In this document: positions 17,285-26,787 of the stretch, in pieces
Position numbering within the stretch: position 1 is the stretch's first letter
Layout: every line of letters starts with the position of its first letter
Source: CAYVQF01 sp964454015
Lineage (GTDB): Bacteria > Myxococcota_A > Bradymonadia > UBA4248
DNA: 64,000 nucleotides
Reading direction: 5' to 3'
Assembly (NCBI GenBank): GCA_964454015.1
Contig: CAYVQF010000017.1
Location: forward strand, 1-64,000
Made by a program: the position numbers and the translations under genes
Notes under the pieces: model-generated
Seen by the model: the letters and a program-made list of their open reading frames with translations, nothing else
The model's database searches: none
What the model was told of the DNA's origin: nothing

Positions 17285-18304
17285 ATGCACCGAGTCAAGA
17301 GCAGCCTTTTCGCCGCGATCTGCGCCCTGTCCTTGTTCGCCCTCAGCGCCTGTGACGATGACACGGCCAAGAGCGACCCCGGCGCTGACGTCAACGACAC
17401 CCAAGAGACCACTGACATCCACCAAGAGATCCCCCCCCAAGACATCCCAGAGAACGACACCACCCCACCAGAGGACCAGATCGACCTCCAGGACACGCAG
17501 GATCTTCAGCCGGAGGATCTCGGGCCAGACACGGTGGACGTCGGTGAGGACGTGGCCGACACCGAGACCCTCCAAGACACCACCCCCGACCAAGAAGAGC
17601 TCGATCTGGTCGAGGCGGAGCTCCCCCCACCCCCCTGTGGCCACAGCGACGAGATGTGCTGCCCTGACGACTGGTGCCAACCGGGGCTGAGCTGCGTTCT
17701 CGACATATGCCACGGCGAACCCACCCAGTGCCCACTGGCGGAGGAGTGCATCGTCCCACCGGCCGGCCAGCCCGACGTTCCCATCGTCATCATGCCTGGC
17801 AAGCCAGCCGGCCTCCTCGGCGGCGCCATCGAGGACCGCGTCTACACCCTCGAGCGCATCGAAGTGTACCCCGATCAAGCGTTCATCGCGGGCATGGTCA
17901 CCCACCTCGAAGCCTACTCCAACGGCAACTCCTTCGGCTCCCTCGAGTTTCGCGGCGGCGCCTGGGCCTTCTCCGCCTCCATCGATCTCACCGTGGTCAT
18001 CCACTCCATCGCTTCCGATCCCATCGGCCTGGCGGGCGTCCAGAACCTCTACGCCGCAGGCTGCTTCTCCGTCGACGGCAACGAGCTCCTCAGCGACATG
18101 ACCCAGTGCAATGCCCAGTGGCCCGCCGGCATCACCCCACCGACCTCGGTCCTCTACCAAGTGGACACCAACGCCTTCGTCGTCGACATGCCCGACTTCC
18201 GCGACATCATGATCGCCACCATGCCCGACGACTACAAGCCCCTCGCCGAGCTCATCATGAACGGCCCGCTCTACCTATTGCTGCATTTCGAGCCTGTCGA
18301 TTGA
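17285..18304 (+). CDS. Putative surface lipoprotein, unknown function
   Basis: The start at 17285 has AGGAGG 8 bases upstream. The 339-residue product has a lipoprotein signal (LFALSAC followed by Asp-Asp-Asp), then about 80 residues of acidic low-complexity Asp/Glu/Thr/Pro/Gln linker, a short cysteine-rich module (CGHSDEMCCPDDWCQ...C...C), and a C-terminal domain of about 190 residues predicted to be beta-rich. It shares the layout of the other lipoproteins in this window (genes at 2951 and 14290) but not the domains. No family recognised. Confidence 0.72.
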   Translation: MHRVKSSLFAAICALSLFALSACDDDTAKSDPGADVNDTQETTDIHQEIPPQDIPENDTTPPEDQIDLQDTQDLQPEDLGPDTVDVGEDVADTETLQDTTPDQEELDLVEAELPPPPCGHSDEMCCPDDWCQPGLSCVLDICHGEPTQCPLAEECIVPPAGQPDVPIVIMPGKPAGLLGGAIEDRVYTLERIEVYPDQAFIAGMVTHLEAYSNGNSFGSLEFRGGAWAFSASIDLTVVIHSIASDPIGLAGVQNLYAAGCFSVDGNELLSDMTQCNAQWPAGITPPTSVLYQVDTNAFVVDMPDFRDIMIATMPDDYKPLAELIMNGPLYLLLHFEPVD

Positions 18305-18411
18305 GGCCCGATGACCGTTCTTGGGATCCACCTCCGCGCGTTCGTCACGGCGTCGGGCGACGCTCTGGGTGACCTCACCCCCAGCCCACCATCACTCACC
18401 TGCGTTTGCCC

Positions 18412-20763
18412 ATGAGCCTCACAACCCTCGCGTCACTGCCACCGGAGATGACCATCCGCGCCGCCCTCCTCCAGAGCGGCCTGGTCACCCTCGACAGCCT
18501 CGGCCCGCTCCTGCTCTCCCTTCAGCTCGACCCCATGCGGCCGCTCGCTTCCTTCCCGGCGGCTGAGCTCGCCAACATCGCCGCGGCTTGTGATCCCATA
18601 CGCAAGCCGCCGAGCGCCACCTCGCCCCAGCCCAGCCCTTGGGATCCCTTCCTCGATCGCACCCGCGCCCTGGTCTACCGCTATGCCCTGCTGCATCGCC
18701 CCCTGGAGTGGGACCCCCAACACAGCGACGAGAGCCTGGCCCGCTGGCTGACGCGCTTCATCGCCAGCGAAGGGCTCGATCTCACCAGCCGCCAGCGCCT
18801 GGGCCAACTGGAGCCCCACCTCGAGACGTCGCCGCTGAGCCCCGATCCCGAGGCCATGGCCACCTACCAAGAACTGCTCTACGTCTTCTCCCTGAGCCCC
18901 GTCGAGGAAGACCTCCTCTGGCTCTACCTCGGCCCCTCCTTTGCCCCAGAGCTGCAGTGGATCTACGACGCCTTGACCCGCAGCGCCTCCTTTGGTGCCA
19001 TGCCCACGCGCTTGGCCGAGGAGATCCTGCGCCTGGCCCCTGAGCGTCCCCGCGAAGAGGTCGCCGCCGCCCTCGAACCCACGGCCACCTTGCGCCGTCT
19101 CGCCCTCCTCGAGAACGCCGCCGGCCATGAATTCCTCCGCGCCGCGCCGCGCATCGTCAAAATCCTCACCACCCGCCGCATCGACGCGGCCCCGGAGCAG
19201 CTCGCCGGCCTCGCCCGCTTCGACCGGCCCCAGGCCCCCAGCGACACCGATCAGATCCTCAGCGCCTTGCACCCCGATCTCCCCGCCCGACTGCGCCGCT
19301 GGTTGCGGCAGAAGCGCAAGCGCTTCATCGTCCAAGGCCCCAAGGGAGCAGGCGCCGCCACCTTGGCCCGCATCATCGCTGGCACCCACAGCCTCGCCGT
19401 GGCGACCATCCGCCTCGACACCCTCCTGAGCGCCTCCGAGAACGAGCTGCGCGCCGTCTTGCGCGAGGTCACCCTGCAGCGCTCCCTGCTCCTGCTGACC
19501 CACGTCGACACCCTGAACCGCCCCGATCTGAGCCCCCAGGTGCAGGAGCGCACCCTCCTCGCTTTGCGCCACCTCAACGTCCCCACCCTCTTCGACGTCG
19601 GCCCCTCCCTCGCCACGGACCTCCTCTTCCTCCTCATGGACCGCCTCGACGCCGTGGCCATCCACCTTCAACTGCCAGCCCTGGCCACGCGCGATCTCAT
19701 CTGGAAATGGGCCCTGCACACGGGCCAAGAAGAGAGCAAAGAGACGGCGCGGCCCCTGGACGTCCCCAAGGCCCGTCTCCCAAAACTCATCAACAAGGTC
19801 CACACCTTCCCCCTGGGCACGGATCAGATCGTCGCCGCCGTCCGGCTCGGACAGCTCTACACCCTGCAGCTCGACGACGAACGCCAGGACATCGACCCCC
19901 AGGCCATGCTCCGCGCTTGCCAGGCCTTGCTCGGCCACCGCCTCGGTGAGGTCGCCGCCCGCGTCGAGACCCGACACCGCTGGGAGGACCTCATCCTCAG
20001 CGCCGATGTCCAGGAACAGATCGCTGAGCTCATCGCCTTTGGCCGCCTCTCCAAAAAGGTCCTCGAAGAGTGGGGCTTCGGCGCCCGCCTCTCCTATGGC
20101 AAAGGCCTGACGGCCCTCTTCAGCGGCCCCTCGGGCACGGGCAAGACCATGGTCGCCGGCCTCATCGCCCGCGAGCTCGGCATGGACCTCTACCGCATCG
20201 ACCTCTCGCGGATGGTCTCCAAGTATATCGGCGAAACGGAGAAGCAGCTCGCCATGCTCTTCGATGAGGCCCGCGCCTCGGGCTGCGCCCTCCTCTTCGA
20301 TGAAGCCGACTCCCTCTTCGGCAAACGCACCGAGGTCAGCTCCTCCACGGATCGCTACGCCAACCTCGAGGTCAACTTCCTCCTGCAGCAGGTCGAGGAA
20401 CACCCGGGCGTGGTCTTGTTGACCTCGAACTTCCCCCAGAGCATCGATGAAGCTTTCATGCGGCGCTTGCGTTTCCGCATCGATTTCCCACGCCCCGAGG
20501 CCTCGGAACGCGCCGCCATGTGGGGGCGCATGATCGCCAAGGAGGCCCCCCAAGACGCAGATCTCAAGCTCCAAGCTCTGGCCGACCACTACGAGCTCAG
20601 CGGCGGTGAAATCCGCAACGCCGTCTTGCGAGCGGCGCTCTACGCTGCCGGCGAAGACCGGCGCATCACCGCCCAGGATCTCGAACGCTCGGCCCGGGCA
20701 GAGTACCGACAGCTCGGCCGCCTCGTGCCCATCCAACGCAAAGCCCCCCCCGGCGGTGCCTGA
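18412..20763 (+). CDS. AAA ATPase with two ATPase-like domains, C-terminal one intact
   Basis: 783 residues from the ATG at 18412 (a TTG two codons upstream is the alternative). An N-terminal helical region of about 280 residues is followed by a degenerate nucleotide-binding domain (FIVQGPKGAGAATLARII, near residue 309; the P-loop Lys is missing) and then a complete classical AAA module: Walker A GPSGTGKT near residue 573, MVSKYIGETEKQL, Walker B LLFDEAD near 628, an Asn sensor in LLTSNF, and an Arg-finger region RRLRFRIDF. Such proteins use ATP to remodel partner proteins; family members accompany contractile injection systems in some bacteria, but no such genes are nearby. The stop overlaps the start of the next gene (TGATG), so the two are translationally coupled. 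Confidence 0.9.
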   Translation: MSLTTLASLPPEMTIRAALLQSGLVTLDSLGPLLLSLQLDPMRPLASFPAAELANIAAACDPIRKPPSATSPQPSPWDPFLDRTRALVYRYALLHRPLEWDPQHSDESLARWLTRFIASEGLDLTSRQRLGQLEPHLETSPLSPDPEAMATYQELLYVFSLSPVEEDLLWLYLGPSFAPELQWIYDALTRSASFGAMPTRLAEEILRLAPERPREEVAAALEPTATLRRLALLENAAGHEFLRAAPRIVKILTTRRIDAAPEQLAGLARFDRPQAPSDTDQILSALHPDLPARLRRWLRQKRKRFIVQGPKGAGAATLARIIAGTHSLAVATIRLDTLLSASENELRAVLREVTLQRSLLLLTHVDTLNRPDLSPQVQERTLLALRHLNVPTLFDVGPSLATDLLFLLMDRLDAVAIHLQLPALATRDLIWKWALHTGQEESKETARPLDVPKARLPKLINKVHTFPLGTDQIVAAVRLGQLYTLQLDDERQDIDPQAMLRACQALLGHRLGEVAARVETRHRWEDLILSADVQEQIAELIAFGRLSKKVLEEWGFGARLSYGKGLTALFSGPSGTGKTMVAGLIARELGMDLYRIDLSRMVSKYIGETEKQLAMLFDEARASGCALLFDEADSLFGKRTEVSSSTDRYANLEVNFLLQQVEEHPGVVLLTSNFPQSIDEAFMRRLRFRIDFPRPEASERAAMWGRMIAKEAPQDADLKLQALADHYELSGGEIRNAVLRAALYAAGEDRRITAQDLERSARAEYRQLGRLVPIQRKAPPGGA

Positions 20764-22895
20764 TGTTTCGCCGCGTCGCCGCCCTCCTGGCCCCCAACAT
20801 CGACGCCGCGCTCCGCAGCGTCAGCGCCTGTCGCGATCCCGACACCTTGACCCAGATTCGCGTCGGCGCCCTACTCATCCGCTATCTCCTCCGCTCGCGC
20901 CCGTGGCGGCTCATGACCCGTCACAGCAGGGCGGATCACGCGCTGCGCGCCGCCTTCTTGCGCGCCGGCCTCGAAGCGCCGCGCTCTTCGCACCAGCAAG
21001 AGCAGCTCATGGCCCAGGCTGACGCCCTCATCGGCGCCGCCTCCCTCCAGGCCCGCGCCCTTCGCCACAAACGACACACCGCCGTCGCACCGCGCCGCAG
21101 CGCGTGGACGCCCCTCGTCGATGCGGATGACGCCGCGCCTGTGACGACACCACCTCCCCTCTGGGGCGCACGGGACAGCTTCGGCCTCTACTGCCAAGAT
21201 CACCTTGACCTGGATGACTTGAACGGCGCCGCCCTCGACCTGCTCCACGCCGCGGCGTTGGGCGAGCCCAACACCGTCGCCGCTTTAGCCGACTTGGGTT
21301 GCTTGCGCCCCGTCGACGCGCGCAGTGGCGCCGGCCTGGCCGCCTCCGTCCTGCGCGCCGCCCTCAGCCCGCTGGCCTCGCAGCGCCTGGAACGGCTGCA
21401 AGCCCTGGGGCTGCTCTACGCCGACACGGACAGCGCAGCCGAGCAAAGCCACGCGCTCCCGGCGCCCCTCATCCGGGCCCTCAATGGCAGCGGCCACACG
21501 GATCTGCGCCTGGCCCTCGGCCCCGGCATCAGCCGCGCCCCCCAGGTCGACACCCGCGGTCTGCGCCGCTTCGCCGCGACCTTGTGGCCCCACGTCATGG
21601 TCGAACGCGACACGGGCTACCTCCTCGCCGGCGCCTCGAGCGACGAAGCCATCACCATCACCCAATGGCTCTGGCCCAAACGACAGGTCATCTGCCTCGA
21701 CGCCGAAGACCCACGCTGCCGCCAGAGCTCTGGCCCCTGGATGGAGGCCCTGGCGGCGTTCCAGCCCAGCGTTTTCCTGCTCAGCGGCCCGGGCCTCACC
21801 TTGTCGCAACAGTGGTTGCCCTGGCTCGAGTCCACCCGCCTCGCCTGGACCGTGCATTGCCCAGAATCATCCATCGACCGCATCGCCATCCACTTTCCCG
21901 CGGCCACTCAGATCGACCTGGCCCCAGGTGAGCTCGCACTCCTCGAGATGGGCATTCGCTTCGGACAGCGCCAAGAGCGCGACAGCTTGGATCTCCGCAT
22001 CGCCTGGTCGCAGCTCCTGCAAGACCTCCCGACCCCCACCCGGCGTGCCCAGATGCTCGCCCGCTGGCAAGATTCCTCACCCCAGGATCGCCAAGATCTC
22101 CAAGAGACGCTGACCGAAGCCGCCGCCGCCAGGATGCAGGGCGAGAGCTTGCGCCGCTTCATTCCTCCCGCGTGCCCTCTGGTCCTGGATCCACGCACCC
22201 AAAGCGAACTCGACGACGTCAGCGACGCCCTCCGCCACTGGGCCACCGTGCGGCGTGGCGATGCACCGCGAGGGAGCCTGCCCGCCAACATCGTGGTGCT
22301 CTTCGAAGGGGAACGCAGCGTCGCCATGCGCCGCGCCCTGGGAGGCCTCGCCGAGGCCATGGGGCGCCCCTTCTTCGAAATCGACGTCACCACCGTCCTG
22401 TCGCGCTTCATCGGCGAAGCGGAGAAGAAGCTGGCCGAGATTTTCGACAAGGCCCACGAGAACGGCTGTGGTCTCTTCCTCGACGAGGCCCAAGGCCTGC
22501 TCTCCAAGCGCGTCGAGGCCAAGCGCGCCGCCGACCGCTACAGCATGATGCAGATCCACTTCGTCGCCCAGAAGCTCGACGAGTTCGAGGGCATCTTCGT
22601 CCTCGTCGCGTCCTCGGCGAGCGCCCTGGACTCCAACATCGCCCGCCGCGCCCTCTATCGGGTGCACTTTCGCCCCCTCGAGGTGCCAGAGCGCGCCGCC
22701 TTTTGGCGCGCCCTCATCCCGCCGCAGAGCCCCCTGGCGTCGGACATCGACTGGGCCATCCTCGCCGAGGATTTCCCCTTGGATCCGGATCAGCTCCAGC
22801 GAGTGACCCTCCAGGCCGCCGTCGATGCGGCGCGCCAGGAGGCCTCTCTGGGCCATGATCACCTGGTCCACGCGGCGCAACGATTCCGGGCCTGA
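20763..22895 (+). CDS. AAA-ATPase-like protein with degenerate P-loop, coupled partner of the preceding gene
   Basis: 710 residues, its ATG overlapping the upstream stop by one base. The C-terminal third is clearly the same AAA fold as its neighbour: VLSRFIGEAEKKLAEIFDKA aligns with the MVSKYIGETEKQLAMLFDEA segment, followed by GLFLDEAQGLL (Walker B position), VASSAS (sensor) and RRALYRVHF. But the Walker A stretch reads LFEGERSVAMRRAL near residue 513, lacking the Gly-Lys-Thr signature, so it probably cannot bind or hydrolyse ATP normally. The N-terminal two thirds contain a further helical and degenerate domain. A heteromeric ring or a regulatory pseudo-ATPase of gene 18412 is the simplest hypothesis. 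Confidence 0.85.
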   Translation: MFRRVAALLAPNIDAALRSVSACRDPDTLTQIRVGALLIRYLLRSRPWRLMTRHSRADHALRAAFLRAGLEAPRSSHQQEQLMAQADALIGAASLQARALRHKRHTAVAPRRSAWTPLVDADDAAPVTTPPPLWGARDSFGLYCQDHLDLDDLNGAALDLLHAAALGEPNTVAALADLGCLRPVDARSGAGLAASVLRAALSPLASQRLERLQALGLLYADTDSAAEQSHALPAPLIRALNGSGHTDLRLALGPGISRAPQVDTRGLRRFAATLWPHVMVERDTGYLLAGASSDEAITITQWLWPKRQVICLDAEDPRCRQSSGPWMEALAAFQPSVFLLSGPGLTLSQQWLPWLESTRLAWTVHCPESSIDRIAIHFPAATQIDLAPGELALLEMGIRFGQRQERDSLDLRIAWSQLLQDLPTPTRRAQMLARWQDSSPQDRQDLQETLTEAAAARMQGESLRRFIPPACPLVLDPRTQSELDDVSDALRHWATVRRGDAPRGSLPANIVVLFEGERSVAMRRALGGLAEAMGRPFFEIDVTTVLSRFIGEAEKKLAEIFDKAHENGCGLFLDEAQGLLSKRVEAKRAADRYSMMQIHFVAQKLDEFEGIFVLVASSASALDSNIARRALYRVHFRPLEVPERAAFWRALIPPQSPLASDIDWAILAEDFPLDPDQLQRVTLQAAVDAARQEASLGHDHLVHAAQRFRA

Positions 22896-22897
22896 GC

Positions 22898-23398
22898 TCA
22901 GAAGTGCACCACCAGGACCTCGGCGTTGCCCACGAAGCGATCCTCCCCCAAGTGCGCCGTCAAGACGCGAATGGCGCCCCCATGACTGAAAATGAGGTGA
23001 CGTCCGGGGGCCAGACTGTCGATGAACGCCAACAGCCTCTCGCGCACCTTGGGAATGGTCTCGCCACCAGGTGGTGCAAAGTCCTTGAAGGTCATCAGGC
23101 CACGGGCGTGCTCTGGCGACACCCGATCCCAGGGCAGCCCCTCGAGCTCGCCGAAGTGCATCTCCCGCAAGCGTTCGTCTTGGACGGGCTCCCCAAAGGC
23201 CAGGCGCGCCGTCTCGACGGCCCGCTGCAGATCAGAAGACCACACGCCGTCGAAGGAGGCCTCGGCCAAGCGCGGCTGCAAGGCCGCCGCCTGTTCCCGC
23301 CCCTCTGGCGTCAGGGCCACGTCGAGCCACCCCGAAAACACACCCTCTGCGTTGGCCGCCGTCCGTCCGTGTCGGACCAGCCACAGCTCCTTGTTCAT
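22898..23398 (-). CDS. Histidine phosphatase family protein (phosphoglycerate-mutase-like)
   Basis: 166 residues with the catalytic LVRHGRTAANAEG motif (phospho-His), the arginine in SSDLQRAVETA, the acid/base Glu in LREMHFGELEG, and the second His in IFSHGGAIRVL. All four catalytic elements of the RHG superfamily are present. Substrate is undetermined: alpha-ribazole phosphatase (CobC), sugar or general phosphatase activity are all possible at this size, and there are no cobalamin genes nearby. An AGGATAGGCG stretch precedes the ATG. Convergent with the AAA gene, 2 bases between stops. Confidence 0.88.
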   Translation of the reverse strand: MNKELWLVRHGRTAANAEGVFSGWLDVALTPEGREQAAALQPRLAEASFDGVWSSDLQRAVETARLAFGEPVQDERLREMHFGELEGLPWDRVSPEHARGLMTFKDFAPPGGETIPKVRERLLAFIDSLAPGRHLIFSHGGAIRVLTAHLGEDRFVGNAEVLVVHF

Positions 23399-23438
23399 CG
23401 CCTATCCTATTTGAGTGGGCGCTGCACCCGCGGTCCCT

Positions 23439-24065
23439 TCAGTTGACCGCCGCCAAATGCCACTGCACGACATTCGCTTCGCTCTCTTCAGTTGCCACGG
23501 CCTGTGACAACTTCTCTTCGAAGCAACTACAGCAGGCAGGTAAATACTTCTCTTCCGTCCCGAGATCGATCTCCGGTCCTCTGCGGGTCGCGCGTCCATC
23601 GACGAACTTCACGTTGAAGACCGCTTTGCGATTGCAAAAAGCGCAGGTGGTCTTCACCTCCTCGATGGCGTCGGCGACCTCGAGCAGACGCTTGGCGCCC
23701 TCGAAGAGCTCCGTGCGGAAATTGGTACGCAAGCCATAACAGATCACCGGCACGTTACACGCGATGGTCACGTGGCGCAGTTGATCGATGACGCCAACGC
23801 TCAGGAACTGGCTCTCGTCGACGAGCACACAGTCGACGTCGCTAAAGACCGCGAGGTCGATCTCGGTGTCACGCTCCACGAGCAGATCGGCCTGGCGCTG
23901 CAAACCGGCGCGGGAGCGCACCGAGCTTCGGCCGAAGCGATCGTCTAGGGCGGGCTTGACGAGCAAAACGCGCTTGCCCTGCTGCTCGTAGTTATGGGCC
24001 ACGGCCAAGAGGTTCATGGTCTTGGCGCTGCCAACGGTCCCATAACGAAAATAGAGTTTGGCCAT
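23439..24065 (-). CDS. tdk: Thymidine kinase (type II, zinc-binding)
   Basis: A 208-residue cytoplasmic enzyme phosphorylating thymidine in the salvage pathway. Start at 24065 (AGGGATG upstream, and MAKLYFRYG matches family N-termini). The P-loop is YGTVGSAKT, with Ala where most family members have Gly. The Walker-B-like CVLVDESQFL follows, and the lasso/zinc domain has CAFC and CCSC Cys pairs. FRTELFEGAKRLL is the conserved substrate-loop region, with ICYGLRTNF just before it. It belongs to the TK1-like family that is feedback-inhibited by dTTP. Confidence 0.95.
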   Translation of the reverse strand: MAKLYFRYGTVGSAKTMNLLAVAHNYEQQGKRVLLVKPALDDRFGRSSVRSRAGLQRQADLLVERDTEIDLAVFSDVDCVLVDESQFLSVGVIDQLRHVTIACNVPVICYGLRTNFRTELFEGAKRLLEVADAIEEVKTTCAFCNRKAVFNVKFVDGRATRRGPEIDLGTEEKYLPACCSCFEEKLSQAVATEESEANVVQWHLAAVN

Positions 24066-24343
24066 CTCATCCCTCGCTGGCTGCCGTCCCCAAGGACGTC
24101 TCTGAGGACCGGAAACTAACTCATCGCCAGCGCTGCGCCAACCCCTCTTGGCCCAACGCCCGCCCCCGGCATACAGGGGCGCGCAGGGGCTAGAAGACGA
24201 TGACGCCAAGGAAATCGCGCGGCGACTGGCCGAGGCGGCGTCGGCACACGAGCCAGGCGTGGTTGCACCAACCCCTCTCAGATGTTAGATTTTCACCTAG
24301 TGCACAGAAAATGTGCACCCCTCCCGTTTCCCGAGGCCACCCG

Positions 24344-25231
24344 ATGGATCCCTCTGCGTCTCCCTTCACCGTTCTCCCCGCGGACTTGGGTGTCGAACCC
24401 TGCACGCCTTTCGTCCTCATCCTCGATGCCGACGCCAAGGTCACCTATGCCGACCCCGCCGCGCTCCATCACCTCAACGGCGGCGCCCCCCTGCCACCCG
24501 AGGGGACCTTCTTCGATCTCCTCAGTCCCGTGACGGTCCGCCTGGCCAAGGAACACACCCTGAGCAAGGCCGGCCAGGCCGTGGCCCTCGAGTTGGGCGA
24601 CGCGCTCCAGCGGCCCCGCAGCCGCTGGATCAGGTGGCGCTTCTTGCCCCACCCCCACATCGAGGGCGGCCACGCCGCGCTGGCCTTGGGGCTGGCCACG
24701 GCGGCCCATCGCCACAACCTCGCTCGCATCGACAACCTGCACCGCGCCCTCGATGCCCTCAGCCGCTGCACTCAGGCGCTGTGTCAGAACGACGACGAGA
24801 CGAGCCTCCTCGATCAGGTCTGCGCCGCCATGGTCGAGCAGTGCGGCTACACCATCGCCTGGATCGCCCTGAGCGATCCGGCGACAGACGCCCTCAGCGC
24901 GGCGGCCTATCGCGGCGTGACGGCCGAGCAGATGCAGACCATGCTGCGCCACTGTCGCCACACCGCCCCCTTGGAGGCCCAAGCCCAGGAGCCGCCACCC
25001 GCTTCCGCCGAGGAAGGATGTGAGCGCAACGCCGTCTGTGGCCGCTGCCTCCGCCTCGGCACCGACGCCTGCCTGGCCTTCCCCCTCATCAGTGATCAAG
25101 AGGTGATCGGCATCATGGCCGTGCACGCCCCCGAAGCGGACCACTTCGACACCAACGAGGCGAGCCTGTTGGCCGAGGTCGCCACCATTCTCGGCTACGG
25201 CATCACAGTGCTGCGCGACAGAGGCAGGTGA
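24344..25231 (+). CDS. PAS/GAF sensor-domain protein without output domain
   Basis: 295 residues from the ATG at 24344, chosen with a weak GAGG site; upstream in-frame ATGs (24200, 24311) are alternatives. The first about 120 residues look like a PAS domain (FVLILDADAKVTYADPAAL) with the usual IRWRF strand; a helix leads to a GAF domain (QVCAAMVEQCGYTIAWIAL ... CLAFPLISDQEVIGIMAVHAPEADHFDTNEASLLAEVA). There is no kinase, cyclase or DNA-binding segment; the stop follows the last GAF helix directly. It may be a stand-alone sensor that works through a partner, or the truncated remnant of a longer kinase. The Cys-rich CERNAVCGRC insert within the GAF domain could bind a metal or ligand. Confidence 0.75.
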   Translation: MDPSASPFTVLPADLGVEPCTPFVLILDADAKVTYADPAALHHLNGGAPLPPEGTFFDLLSPVTVRLAKEHTLSKAGQAVALELGDALQRPRSRWIRWRFLPHPHIEGGHAALALGLATAAHRHNLARIDNLHRALDALSRCTQALCQNDDETSLLDQVCAAMVEQCGYTIAWIALSDPATDALSAAAYRGVTAEQMQTMLRHCRHTAPLEAQAQEPPPASAEEGCERNAVCGRCLRLGTDACLAFPLISDQEVIGIMAVHAPEADHFDTNEASLLAEVATILGYGITVLRDRGR

Positions 25232-25349
25232 GACCCAGCCTCACTTGGACCCGCCAACGCCTCGCCCTTCCCGCCAGCGGCGTTCCGCGTTATGGAGGAG
25301 AGAGCTTTCCTGCGCGCTCGGCAAAAGCGCGCATGCCCAGCGAGATACC

Positions 25350-26732
25350 ATGCCAGCCTCCCCTGCCCACCGATTCCTCTTAGCGCCTGTTTTGCTAACG
25401 CTTTTTTCCACGTTAGGCGTCTCTGCGCCTACCCTAGCCCAAGACGAGCCCAACATGCAGCTTCCATTCGAGCGCTACCAGCTCGACAACGGCCTCAGTG
25501 TCATCTTGCATCGCGATCCCAGCCTCCCCATCGTCGCGGTCAACCTCTGGTTCCGCGTCGGCGCCAAGGACGAAGTCCCTGGCCGCAGCGGCTTCGCCCA
25601 TCTCTTCGAGCACCTCATGTTCATGGGCACCGACGCGGTCCCCAACTTCGACATCCTGCTGGAAGACGGCGGCGGTTGGAGCAACGCCAGCACGTCTGAG
25701 GACCGCACCAACTATTACGCCGTAGGCCCGGCGACGCTCATCGACACCCTGCTCTACCTCGACGCCGATCGCCTGGCCAACCTGGGCCGCTCCATGACGC
25801 AGGAGAAGCTCGAGCTCCAGCGCTCGGTGGTGCTCAATGAGCGCCGCCAGTCGTACGAAAACGCGCCCTATGCCAAAGCCTGGCTCGAAATCCCCCCGGG
25901 GATGTACCCGGCCGGGCACCCTTACGCCCACCCGGTCATCGGCTCGGTCGAGGATATCCAGGCCGCCACCCTGGAAGACGTGCGCGACTTCTTCGACACC
26001 TACTATGCCCCGGCCAACGCGACCCTGGTGGTCGCAGGCGATTTCGATCCCGCCGCCGTCAAGGCGCGCATCGATCAGACCTTTGGCCTGATCCCCGCTC
26101 GGCCCGCACCACCGGCCATCACCGTGGCGCCCGTCTCCCTGCCCACCCAGGCAACGGTCACCCTCTATGACCGGGTGGAGGTGCCCAAGCTCATCCTCCT
26201 GTGGCACTCCCCGAGCTTCTTGGCCCCGGGCGACGCCGAGATGGACGTCACCTCTTCGGTGCTCTCGAAGGGCAAGAGCAGTCGCCTTTACAAGCGCTTG
26301 GTCTATGAGCGCCAGATCGCTTCGTCCGTGGTGGCCATGCAGTCCTCGGGCCTGGCCTCGCTCTTCATCATCGAAGTGACCGCCGAGCGCGGCAGCGATC
26401 TTCAGGCCCTGGAAGCCGCCGTGGACGAGGTCTTGGAAGAACTCATCGCCACGGGCCCCACGACGGACGAGCTCGAGCGGGCCATCAACGGCATCGAGAC
26501 CAGCTTCATTCGCCAGCTCCAAGCCGTGGCGCGGCGCGCAGACCTGCTCAACCAGTATGCCTTTTACACCGACACGCCGGACTACCTGGCCCGCGACATG
26601 GCGCGCTACGCTCAGATCGCGCCCACCCAAGTGCACCAGGTCCTGCGCCAGGTCCTCGCAGGTGGATCCCAGAAGCGCATGCGCATCGAGATCCTCCCCA
26701 TGAGCGACGCCCCCGCTGCGCCCACCCCTTGA
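25350..26732 (+). CDS. M16 zinc peptidase, catalytic member
   Basis: 460 residues from the ATG at 25350, starting with a signal peptide (LLAPVLLTLFSTLGVSAPTLAQ, cleavage after the AQ). The inverzincin motif HLFEHLMFMGT (H-x-x-E-H) and the distal Glu in VVLNERRQSYE give a complete Zn site; the C-terminal half is the expected second M16 domain (about 200 residues, starting near IPARPAPPAITV). It is a periplasmic endopeptidase for small peptides. The following gene is an M16 homologue lacking the active site, so the pair probably forms a heterodimer as in other bacterial two-component M16 systems. Confidence 0.93.
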   Translation: MPASPAHRFLLAPVLLTLFSTLGVSAPTLAQDEPNMQLPFERYQLDNGLSVILHRDPSLPIVAVNLWFRVGAKDEVPGRSGFAHLFEHLMFMGTDAVPNFDILLEDGGGWSNASTSEDRTNYYAVGPATLIDTLLYLDADRLANLGRSMTQEKLELQRSVVLNERRQSYENAPYAKAWLEIPPGMYPAGHPYAHPVIGSVEDIQAATLEDVRDFFDTYYAPANATLVVAGDFDPAAVKARIDQTFGLIPARPAPPAITVAPVSLPTQATVTLYDRVEVPKLILLWHSPSFLAPGDAEMDVTSSVLSKGKSSRLYKRLVYERQIASSVVAMQSSGLASLFIIEVTAERGSDLQALEAAVDEVLEELIATGPTTDELERAINGIETSFIRQLQAVARRADLLNQYAFYTDTPDYLARDMARYAQIAPTQVHQVLRQVLAGGSQKRMRIEILPMSDAPAAPTP

Positions 26733-26787
26733 GCCACGCCGCACGGGCCCACCTGGCCCCACGACGGCCACAACCCAACGACGCGCC

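Noticed and set aside
15779..18160. 793-codon minus-strand frame
   Set aside because: Antisense of the EEP hydrolase and lipoprotein genes; no domain and poor codon structure.
18433..20736. 767-codon minus-strand frame
   Set aside because: Antisense shadow of the AAA ATPase gene; composition is dominated by Gly, Glu and Val.
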